From assembly GCF_003987215.1 (NCBI RefSeq), contig NZ_PIPW01000002.1:62001-126000 (forward strand): 64,000 nt of DNA, written 5' to 3'. Of the stretch, positions 9,002 to 15,203 are shown one piece after another. A model generated the notes under the pieces. That model did not search any database and had not been told where the DNA came from. It saw only the letters and a program-made list of their open reading frames with translations. A program made the translations under genes and the position numbers. Source of the stretch: Pseudidiomarina halophila (lineage in GTDB: Bacteria; Pseudomonadota; Gammaproteobacteria; Enterobacterales; Alteromonadaceae). How positions within the stretch are numbered: position 1 is the stretch's first letter; each line of letters begins with the position of its first letter.

Positions 9002-9350
9002 CCAAACACCCAGCAGATAACGGCGGGCGTTTACGCCAGCCCCTTCGTAGCGAATAACCGGGTCATCGTTGCCAAGGCCATGAATAAAGCGTCGTAACAG
9101 CGTGCCTGAGCTGCTGTACTCCGCCACCAGCTCGTCGCCGTCGTAAAGATAATCGATGCTTTCGCCGTTGTGTACTGTGCGCGTTAAGCGACCGGTGGCA
9201 TCGTAGCTAAGCGCTACCGTATCGTCAGGGCCATTCGCTGCAACTGACTTACCGGGCTATAGCTGTAACTGCGGTCGTTAAATTCCTGGTAGTCGCAATC
9301 AAGCACCCGGCCCATGCCGTCGTAGCTGACACAGAATCTTGAACACCCCT
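9002..9350 (-). pseudogene. Rhs core remnant, copy A
   Basis: Nearly identical to the upstream part of Rhs core copies B and C (B 11338-11668). It encodes the boundary segment CVSYDGMGRVLD...SYSYSPVSQL, then, in a shifted frame, NGPDDTVALSYDATGRLTRTVHNGESIDYLYDG through NARRYLL, after which homology stops and a TAA follows three codons later. It lacks a start codon, the conserved DPIG-YAYVGNDP end and any toxin tip. A one-base deletion (CAG TTG GCA to CAGTTGCA) separates the two frames and is shared with copy B. Confidence 0.8.
9323..9350 (-). repeat. module-boundary repeat, copy 1
   Basis: TAGCTGACACAGAATCTTGA and the following bases match the two copies at 11649-11677 and 11749-11777. It marks the upstream limit of Rhs remnant A. 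Read on the minus strand it looks like an insertion-sequence end (GTTCA-GATTCTGTGTCA). Confidence 0.5.
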
Positions 9351-9362
9351 CTTCGATGCAGC

Positions 9363-9977
9363 TTATTGCGGCTGAAACAGTTCGTCAGAAACTTCTTTTT
9401 CAACAACATTAACGGCGGTGTAGGTGACCTTCCAAGTGTCGTGAATTCGCTCATGCTGAAGATAAGGTGACTTGGCAATTTCCCAATACCTATCATAGTA
9501 AGCGAATTTCAAGTTTTCATAAGGCTCTGGGTTGATATACAGGCTTGGCGCGTACCAATACCTTGAAATACTTCCATCTTCATAAGCTATCTCAATTAAC
9601 TTCGTATTGCGCCCGAGAACTTTGAGTTCCGCGTCCTTAACCGTCAAATGCTTTAAGACCCGTTTTTCCTCTGATGCATCAAAAACTTCTGTTTCAGCGT
9701 TAGGTTTCGTTTTAATGTATTGTTTGTTTTCGTCCGCTCGGTAAATTTCCCAGTTACCGACAGTGCTGTTAGTTTCTATCCTGAAATGACCACCTTTTCC
9801 GTAGTAAATTGTTTGCGAGTTACCATAGGTTGAATCCAGAAGTTCTTGTGGTATTTCCGGTATTAACGCTTTGCTTTGGATCTTGTATTCGATAACGCCT
9901 TCGAAAGAGTCATTAGCACAAACATCAGCACTCAAATACACCATCAACATTGCCAAAATCGTTGCAGCTTTACTCAT
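9363..9977 (-). CDS. secreted beta-rich protein of unknown function in Rhs island
   Basis: A 204-residue protein with a signal peptide (ATILAMLMVYLSADVCA) followed by FEGVIEYKIQSK, a start typical of small periplasmic beta-sheet proteins that bind lipids or metals (DUF4412-like pattern, not certain). It contains GKGGHFRIETN, YGNSQTIYYG and SRYWYAPSLYINPEPY. It sits between Rhs remnant A and the micro-remnant at 10008, in the same orientation as the modules, so it is either an immunity-type passenger or cargo. An AAGGAAAGAG stretch precedes the ATG. Confidence 0.6.
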   Translation of the reverse strand: MSKAATILAMLMVYLSADVCANDSFEGVIEYKIQSKALIPEIPQELLDSTYGNSQTIYYGKGGHFRIETNSTVGNWEIYRADENKQYIKTKPNAETEVFDASEEKRVLKHLTVKDAELKVLGRNTKLIEIAYEDGSISRYWYAPSLYINPEPYENLKFAYYDRYWEIAKSPYLQHERIHDTWKVTYTAVNVVEKEVSDELFQPQ

Positions 9978-10007
9978 TCTCTTTCCTTATTTTTTTCAGT
10001 AGTGCCT

Positions 10008-10060
10008 TCACCGGCTCATCACCGTCGTACAACTACTCGAAATCAAGCAGCCGGTGCTTA
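10008..10060 (-). pseudogene. Rhs core micro-remnant
   Basis: On the minus strand, a piece matching the core segment CCGG-TGCTTGATTTCGA (as in copy B near 11628) is joined directly to a piece matching TGTACGACGGTGATGAGC (YDGDEL, as in copy B near 11465). About 145 bases of core between them are missing. It is too short to code for anything and records a deleted module. Confidence 0.6.
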
Positions 10061-10080
10061 GTGACCTAAGAGTGAATCGA

Positions 10081-10620
10081 TTACCGATTTTCTGAAAAGC
10101 TCAATCGTCCCGTATAAATCGGATTGACGAAAAGCTCTTTGGTGCTGGGGCACCTTGTTAGCTCATTCATTGGATTCGCTTCCCACGCCTCATCGTATTG
10201 CGGATCACTTACCCAGAAGCCGCGATTCAAGGCAACTGCAGCGTTTTTTATTTCCGGCGTGGCAAACTCTTCTTCCATCATGGTTTTATGGGCGAAAAAT
10301 AGGTTTAAGGCTTCTCTGTCTCCTTCAAACATTCTTCCGTGAAACAAAACATCGTGAGCCCAAACATCGAAAGCTAAACAGGGCGCTTTTTCACCCTTAT
10401 TATTTGAGGACACCCCTAATTCCCAGTGACGTGACACGCGAGCATCGGTTACCTCAAATAAATCTGCATCATAATCCTTAGGATAGACGATTCCCGATTC
10501 ATCGATGACACAATACCAATCGGTTTCATTTGGGTAGAACTTAACAGCGTAGCAAATATAATGCTTACCTTTAGATAAGGCGACATCTCTGTCCGATTTC
10601 CCACAATACTTTACTATCAT
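10081..10620 (-). CDS. candidate immunity protein to Rhs tip B
   Basis: A 179-residue cytoplasmic-looking protein without signal peptide or membrane segment (MIVKYCGKSDRDVALSKGKH...). Its ATG overlaps the TGA of the Rhs tip B frame (ATGA at 10617-10620), the tight coupling expected of a toxin-immunity pair. It contains acidic patches (YPKDYDADLFEVTDA, MFEGDREALNLFF). I do not recognise the family; the role is inferred from position only. Confidence 0.65.
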   Translation of the reverse strand: MIVKYCGKSDRDVALSKGKHYICYAVKFYPNETDWYCVIDESGIVYPKDYDADLFEVTDARVSRHWELGVSSNNKGEKAPCLAFDVWAHDVLFHGRMFEGDREALNLFFAHKTMMEEEFATPEIKNAAVALNRGFWVSDPQYDEAWEANPMNELTRCPSTKELFVNPIYTGRLSFSENR

Positions 10621-11306
10621 TTGTTACCTCTGCTACGAGCATTCGTGTCATCTTTAATTTTGAGATCCTCTCGCTCACCTGTCGCCCTATCAATATCATA
10701 ATGAACTTCTGTAGATGTGCCATCACCATGTTTATGATGATGCGTCTTTTTGTCCTTTGTACCCGTTTCAGGGTGATATTTAGGGTCACCAAGCTTGCCT
10801 TTCCAATCCATACCCGCGCCTCCTTTAGCTTCTTCTAAGGTAAGCTGCTCTTCTAAGTCCTTGGGCTCTGATCTTGAACCACTACTCCAAGTTTCTGGCA
10901 CGTCAGAGTCATTTAGATCACTATTTGTAGCAGGTGTCGGAGTTGGAGCGATGATCCCGTTATCTCGCAGGAATCTTTTTGCATCTCGATACCCTTGCTT
11001 AACTGACCACCAAGGGTTCTTAAGGAGTCGAAATAGTGGACGCCTAATACTCCCGCCCGGATCCGTTGCATTCAACGGGTCATTCCCGACATAAGCATAC
11101 CAGTTCATGCCATCTTTGTAGCCGATGGGGTCGGTTTGCATAAACCGGCCCAGCCGCGGATGGTAAACCCGTGCTTTGTAGTAGTACAGCTCGGTGCCGG
11201 GGATGAGAATTTGCCCGGTAAAACGAAAGCGTGCATCGCTGCTGTGCTTCGGGTTGCCGTAGGCATCGTACTGATGCGCTTGCAGCAGGCCGCCATTGTC
11301 GGTCAT
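10617..11306 (-). CDS. Rhs C-terminal module B (core end plus variable toxin tip)
   Basis: A 229-residue frame starting at an ATG inside the Rhs core, probably not a real translation start. Residues 1-82 are core with the repeat-associated end: YDAYGNP, YYYKARVYHPRLGRFMQTDPIGYKDGMNWYAYVGNDPLNATDP. The rest is a unique tip containing LTLEEAKGGAGMDWKGKLGDPKYHPETG and a His-rich THHHKHGDG stretch, ending in a Lys/Asp-rich segment. In full-length Rhs proteins the tip is released as a toxin after DPxGx(18)DPxG-like cleavage. The Rhs frame stays open upstream of 11306 but has no start codon and meets a stop at about 11590, so the module looks displaced. The following gene is the likely immunity protein. 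Confidence 0.75.
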   Translation of the reverse strand: MTDNGGLLQAHQYDAYGNPKHSSDARFRFTGQILIPGTELYYYKARVYHPRLGRFMQTDPIGYKDGMNWYAYVGNDPLNATDPGGSIRRPLFRLLKNPWWSVKQGYRDAKRFLRDNGIIAPTPTPATNSDLNDSDVPETWSSGSRSEPKDLEEQLTLEEAKGGAGMDWKGKLGDPKYHPETGTKDKKTHHHKHGDGTSTEVHYDIDRATGEREDLKIKDDTNARSRGNK

Positions 11307-11677
11307 TTCGGCGATGATGCTGCCGCGCTCATCGGCCAGCAGATAACGGCGGGCGTTTACGCCAGCACCTTCATAACGAATGACCGGGTCATCGTTGCCA
11401 AGGCCATGAATAAAGCGTCGTAACAGTGTGCCTGAGCTGCTGTACTCCGCTACCAGCTCATCACCGTCGTACAGATAATCGATGACTTCGCCGTTGTGTA
11501 CTGTGCGCGTTAAGCGACCGGTGGCATCGTAGCTAAGCGCTACCGTATCGTCAGGACCGTTCGCTGCAACTGACTTACCGGACTATAGCTGTAACTGCGG
11601 TCGTTAAATCCCTGGTGGTCGAAATCAAGCACCCGGCCCATGTCGTCGTAGCTGACACAGAATTATGAACACTACCT
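11307..11677 (-). pseudogene. upstream part of Rhs core copy B
   Basis: Continues the core of module B: YLYDGDELVAEY...LLRRFIHGLGNDDPVIRYEGAGVNARRYLLADERGSIIAE is open in frame, then a one-base deletion near 11570 throws the preceding segment (CVSYDDMGRVLDFDHQGFNDRSYSYSPVSQL) out of frame. Homology ends at the boundary repeat 11649-11677. It matches copy A, including the deletion. No start codon or promoter is evident. Confidence 0.75.
11649..11677 (-). repeat. module-boundary repeat, copy 2
   Basis: A 29-base sequence TAGCTGACACAGAATTATGA... matching 11749-11777, exactly 100 bases away, in direct orientation. On the minus strand it reads AGGTAGTGTTCATAATTCTG followed by TGTCAGCTA, resembling the terminal repeat of IS256-family elements. 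Confidence 0.5.
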
Positions 11678-11748
11678 CAGGATCGGATTTAACAGTGCAA
11701 TCAGCCATTTACAAAAAATCTTTTACAGTCTCAATATTGAATACCCTC

Positions 11749-11777
11749 TAGCTGACACAGAACTCTGAACGCTACCT
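11749..11777 (-). repeat. module-boundary repeat, copy 3
   Basis: TAGCTGACACAGAACTCTGA and the following bases; same sequence as 11649-11677 apart from a few changes. Here no Rhs core lies on its downstream side, so the repeat exists independently of the core. Confidence 0.5.
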
Positions 11778-11779
11778 AA

Positions 11780-12124
11780 TTAATCCTCTAAGCTTATCGT
11801 ATATGAAAATGTTACTGGAATTTTTAGGTCTACTATCAACTTATTTATTAAGGGGGGCAACTCAATAATATCACTGTCAAGCTCCGAAAATATCGAAACA
11901 AAAAGATCAACTTTACCTTCACTGACTTTGTTTACGCAGCTTTTCAATTTTGACGAATCACACTTGTCATCTATATCAAGAACAAACACAAAATTTTCAG
12001 GGTTCTTAAAGTAATCCTTCGTTGAGCAATTATACTCTGCAAGTTCTTTTTTCAAAAAAGTTACGCTATCTTTTTCTATATCGATAAACCTTAATGAATA
12101 GTCAACGTCTGTAAGCTCTTGCAT
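11780..12124 (-). CDS. candidate immunity protein to Rhs tip C
   Basis: A 114-residue acidic, AT-rich gene product (MQELTDVDYSLRFIDIEKDS...) that begins 6 bases after the stop of Rhs module C. It has no signal peptide or membrane helix and contains two Cys. Size, acidity, low GC and position match immunity proteins of polymorphic toxins; the family is not recognised. The boundary repeat follows immediately downstream. Confidence 0.6.
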   Translation of the reverse strand: MQELTDVDYSLRFIDIEKDSVTFLKKELAEYNCSTKDYFKNPENFVFVLDIDDKCDSSKLKSCVNKVSEGKVDLFVSIFSELDSDIIELPPLINKLIVDLKIPVTFSYTISLED

Positions 12125-12130
12125 CCACTT

Positions 12131-13084
12131 TTACCTTCTATTTTTGAACTGATCTGCTAAATCGAGAAGCTCACTATAACTATAATTGTCACTGCCACCT
12201 CTACCTTCAGACTTTTTCTGTTTTTCGATAAACTTACCAAATTCGTTCCTGTTTACTCCAGAGGAACGAGCTACATCATCGACCTGCTTACGATCCCTCT
12301 TATTTGCTCCTCTCGTTTTGGGCCTGTTTTTCTTCCCGCCCATTTTCGCCTTTGCAATTATACCGCCAATTGCGGCCAACTCTCCTGTTATAGAATTGTC
12401 ACCGGCTTCATGTGCAAATTCACCTTCAGGATCTCGTTCTCCCTGAGGGACAACATCAATACCAGAGTCCCCCATTATACCCTCAATGATAGGCTCTAGG
12501 ATCTCCGTCATTTTATCTTCAAGCCAGCACACCAGCTTAGAACCCGAATGTCCTTCAGAACACAATCCACTTGAATCTGTGTAGTTCAGCGGGTCATTCC
12601 CAACATAAGCATACCAGTTCATGCCATCTTTGTAGCCTATGGGGTCGGTCTGCATAAACCGGCCCAGCCGTGGGTGGTAAACCCGTGCTTTGTAGTAGTA
12701 CAGCTCGGTGCCGGGGATGAGAATTTGCCCGGTAAAACGAAAGCGTGAGTCGCTGCTGTGCTTTGGGTTGCCGTAGGCATCGTACTGATGTGCTTGCAAC
12801 AGGCCGCCATTAGCGGTCATCTCGGCGATGATGCTGCCGCGCTCATCGGCCAGCAGATAACGGCGGGCGTTTACGCCAGCACCTTCATAACGAATGACCG
12901 GGTCATCGTTGCCAAGGCCATGAATAAAGCGCCGCAACAGCGTGTCTGAGCTGCTGTACTCCGCTACCAGCTCATCACCGTCGTACAGATAATCGATGCT
13001 TTCGCCGTTGTGTACTGTGCGCGTTAAGCGATCGGTGGCATCGTAGCTAAGTGCTACCGTATCGTCAGGACCGTTCGCTGCCAC
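12131..13084 (-). CDS. Rhs C-terminal module C (core plus variable toxin tip)
   Basis: A 317-residue frame; the apparent start is a GTG inside the Rhs core (LVAANGPDDTVAL), so it is probably not a genuine start. Residues 1-170 are core with YD-type repeats and the PRLGRFMQTDPIGYKDGMNWYAYVGNDPLNYTD end. The tip (about 172-317) contains LVCWLEDKMTEILEPIIEGI, a Gly/Lys-rich linker GGKKNRPKTRGANKRDRKQV, and VDDVARSSGVNRNEFGKFIEKQKKSEGRGGSDNYSYSELLDLA. Tips of this basic-linker plus FG-FIE-KK pattern recur in Rhs proteins; I do not know the toxic activity. The frame is undamaged across the core, unlike copies A and B. The immunity candidate follows. Confidence 0.75.
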   Translation of the reverse strand: MAANGPDDTVALSYDATDRLTRTVHNGESIDYLYDGDELVAEYSSSDTLLRRFIHGLGNDDPVIRYEGAGVNARRYLLADERGSIIAEMTANGGLLQAHQYDAYGNPKHSSDSRFRFTGQILIPGTELYYYKARVYHPRLGRFMQTDPIGYKDGMNWYAYVGNDPLNYTDSSGLCSEGHSGSKLVCWLEDKMTEILEPIIEGIMGDSGIDVVPQGERDPEGEFAHEAGDNSITGELAAIGGIIAKAKMGGKKNRPKTRGANKRDRKQVDDVARSSGVNRNEFGKFIEKQKKSEGRGGSDNYSYSELLDLADQFKNRR

Positions 13085-13226
13085 CAGGCGATTATGGGCA
13101 TCGTAAACATAGCTCCAACCATCAAAGCCGGCTAGGTTCCCGGCACTGGTGTAGTTCGCGTACTCTGGCAGGCCATCGTAGTTGATACACGATATTGAGC
13201 CCCATTTTGTTAACGATTCTTTTGCA
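13085..13226 (-). pseudogene. upstream extension of Rhs core copy C without start
   Basis: The frame of module C remains open upstream to a TAG at about 13226 and encodes LTKWGSISCINYDGLPEYANYTSAGNLAGFDGWSYVYDAHNRLV, Rhs-like in composition, but it has no ATG/GTG start or ribosome-binding site near its beginning. It differs from copies A and B here, so C derives from a different rhs parent up to the shared core. Confidence 0.6.
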
Positions 13227-13228
13227 AG

Positions 13229-13570
13229 CTAAATCCATATGACTATAACGCCACCGATCCCAGTTAAAGCTGTAATGTAAAACGTATACTTACTGTCGTC
13301 AGCCTTAGCATTTTGTTTTAGAAATCGCCGCCTACATTTCTTCGAGAATAGTCCTAAAAATCCAAAACCTCCTAAGAAAATAAACGCAGGGGACCACATA
13401 AATGGAAGCCAATACTTAGCTACAAATGCACCCAATACGGCTGGCCCCACCGCTAACATCGTGTATCCAATAACCAGAAACTGAATCGTTTCGTATCTAA
13501 AGCCGCCCCAAACAAAATCACCGCCTGTTATTCTTATAAAATAATTTAAATACCTGCTTTGGAGACTCAT
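13229..13570 (-). CDS. membrane protein, candidate immunity protein to Rhs tip D
   Basis: A 113-residue protein with three hydrophobic segments (about residues 29-50, 54-76 and 96-113) and a basic loop (KKCRRRFLKQNAKAD). It starts 14 bases after the Rhs D frame. Membrane immunity proteins usually protect against toxins acting in the membrane or periplasm; here the tip is truncated, so this is by position only. AT-rich. Confidence 0.55.
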   Translation of the reverse strand: MSLQSRYLNYFIRITGGDFVWGGFRYETIQFLVIGYTMLAVGPAVLGAFVAKYWLPFMWSPAFIFLGGFGFLGLFSKKCRRRFLKQNAKADDSKYTFYITALTGIGGVIVIWI

Positions 13571-13584
13571 TGCGTTTAATACCT

Positions 13585-13905
13585 TTAATCTTTAAAAAAC
13601 CGTTTCACTTTTTCATACGCGTTAGTCGGGCTAAAAGTGGCGGTTCCTTTAAATGAGGGACCCGTACTTATTCCACCCCTAAGCTGTAAACCGATCTGAG
13701 GCTCCAATTCGCCTCCCACAAGGTCATCAAACCCGCCCTCAACGCCTACTTTTAATTTTGCTTCACCCGTCGGATCCGTCGTATTCAGCCGGTCATTCCC
13801 AACACAAGCATACCAGTTCATGCCATCTTTGTAGCCGATGGGGTCGGTTTGCATAAACCGGCGTAGCTTTGGATGGTAAACCCGAGCTGTACTAAAACAA
13901 AGCAC
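13585..13905 (-). pseudogene. Rhs C-terminal remnant D with micro-inversion
   Basis: Only the last part of the core is left: ARVYHPKLRRFMQTDPIGYKDGMNWYACVGNDRLNTTDPTG, with substitutions at usually fixed positions (AYVG to ACVG, DPLN to DRLN). A short unique tip follows (KLKVGVEGGFDDLVGGELEPQIGLQLRGG...YEKVKRFFKD). The first residues of the frame (LCFST) come from a 27-bp inverted piece of the core, so there is no natural start. Confidence 0.7.
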
Positions 13906-13909
13906 GGAT
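13882..13909. repeat. inverted 27-bp piece of Rhs core
   Basis: CCGAGCTGTACTAAAACAAA plus GCACGGAT is the reverse complement, with about two changes, of the core segment CCGTGCTTTGTAGTAGTACA-GCTCGG found at 11168-11193 and 12682-12707. The native segment is bounded by CCG and CGG, small inverted repeats that could have mediated the flip. Confidence 0.7.
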
Positions 13910-13946
13910 TTGGTTGAGCATTACAAGTGTATATAAAATGTTGACA
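13910..13946 (+). promoter_or_regulatory. possible promoters of the secreted 391-residue protein gene
   Basis: Two weak candidates: TTGGTT (13910) with TATAAA (13932) at 16 bases, and a consensus TTGACA (13941-13946) with a poor TAGCGT (13964) at 17 bases. One of them probably drives the gene at 13988. Confidence 0.3.
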
Positions 13947-13987
13947 TAGTGAAGTGGGTTCGTTAGCGTTCAAACTGTGGATCACAC

Positions 13988-15163
13988 ATGGAAACTAACC
14001 ACATGGAAACTAACCACATAGCGCCTCCTAAGCGCCGGTCTGTTGCTCTTCTGAAGACCCTCATTGTCGCTGCTGGCTTAACCTGTTCGGGTGCTGCTCT
14101 TGCTGTCGATAAGATCTATTCCTGCGATACTTGTGATGCGCAAAAAGCAGAGTGGGTAGCAGCACAACATGTCCCGGAGCCGAATTGTTACGACTCAGAG
14201 CAAGAAGAGGCAGGGACGACACAGACAATTTATGTTTGCGAATCGGCGTACCGCACGCTTATTGTCGCTAATCCAGTGTCTGAAGATGCTTTCAAATTCC
14301 GCGTCAACTATTCATGTAAAGATTCACTGTGTAATCGTACTGACCCGGTGATCACAAGGCTGTCGATAAATGACCAGGAGGCTGCGGATCTTGAATTGTT
14401 TTATCAGACCGACCAGGACTTTCGCGAAATGATGCGTGGTGCGCCTACTGTAACGGATATTAGCAGCGATGATAATTCCGTTGCCTTGAGTGCTGACGAA
14501 CAAAAATCGAGTTCAGACCCGAACAGTGGCGGAGAGGACTGTAGTGTAAGCCCAGCACGTTATTTTACCAGTGCAAGTTATCGAGCAGAACTGGAAGATA
14601 TCATGGCTGACGTTCTTGCGAACGCAGCAGGGTCTCAATCTTTCCAATCTGTCACGAGAGGTGCAGATTTGACGGGTTTCTCTGTGGGGGTAGAAAGTAT
14701 CTCAATCAGCTTTCAGCACAATCAAAACAACCTTCATCACATGGTCACATTTAACGGTGATCCATCACAAGACAGATTAGCCTTTCGCGTAAATTATGTA
14801 GGCGACGCGACTGCTCCTGGGCTCGAGCAAATATACCTCCAATTTCATCTCGTCTATCCAAGTTCGCGTATCGAGGGAGTCAGTTTAGAACAATTACTTC
14901 AAGGACCCGTTAGCCTTCTCGATGAGGATGATATCGGATGTCTGAGTACCTTATTCGATGACCCGGACATTTCGGAAACTCTTAGCCAAGGCTCGCCGCA
15001 GTGGTTCCCAGCGGATACTGGCGAAGGTGCTGGCCCGGATTTAGGATATTTACGTTGCGCAACGACGACTGAAACGGAGACTTGCTCAACCCTTGAGGAT
15101 GGCAGTCGCCAGTGCATTGTGTCGACCGTAACGCATTGGGATGTATGTGAGTCGCAACCTTAA
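13988..15163 (+). CDS. secreted cysteine-containing protein of unknown function
   Basis: A 391-residue protein with an N-terminal extension, a signal peptide (LLKTLIVAAGLTCSGAALA) and a mature start VDKIYSCDTCDAQKAEW with a CxxC motif. It has at least 12 Cys in the mature chain, including paired motifs CKDSLC, GCLSTLF and C-terminal CSTLEDGSRQC and VCESQP, so it is probably disulfide-stabilised outside the cytoplasm. The 5' end has a perfect tandem duplication of ATGGAAACTAACCAC (13988 and 14003), giving two possible ATG starts; the first is listed. The gene is divergent from the Rhs array and converges on mnmE. No family recognised. Confidence 0.65.
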   Translation: METNHMETNHIAPPKRRSVALLKTLIVAAGLTCSGAALAVDKIYSCDTCDAQKAEWVAAQHVPEPNCYDSEQEEAGTTQTIYVCESAYRTLIVANPVSEDAFKFRVNYSCKDSLCNRTDPVITRLSINDQEAADLELFYQTDQDFREMMRGAPTVTDISSDDNSVALSADEQKSSSDPNSGGEDCSVSPARYFTSASYRAELEDIMADVLANAAGSQSFQSVTRGADLTGFSVGVESISISFQHNQNNLHHMVTFNGDPSQDRLAFRVNYVGDATAPGLEQIYLQFHLVYPSSRIEGVSLEQLLQGPVSLLDEDDIGCLSTLFDDPDISETLSQGSPQWFPADTGEGAGPDLGYLRCATTTETETCSTLEDGSRQCIVSTVTHWDVCESQP

Positions 15164-15203
15164 CACCGAGCACGGTTCCGGAAATTTCGGAGGGTTAACG
15201 ATT

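Larger units (their letters stand above)
11649..11777. mobile_element. possible relic of an IS256-type insertion sequence end
   Basis: Two direct copies of a 29-base sequence flank about 71 AT-rich bases containing GCCATTTACAAAAAATCTTT and ACAGTCTC, which look like subterminal IS256-family DNA. No transposase frame survives. This is pattern recognition, not a database match; the direct repeats could equally come from module duplication. Confidence 0.3.

Noticed and set aside
8768-13910. Complete type VI or CDI secretion locus
   Set aside because: No VgrG, Hcp, PAAR, CdiB or two-partner secretion gene is present in the window; only Rhs tails and small genes.
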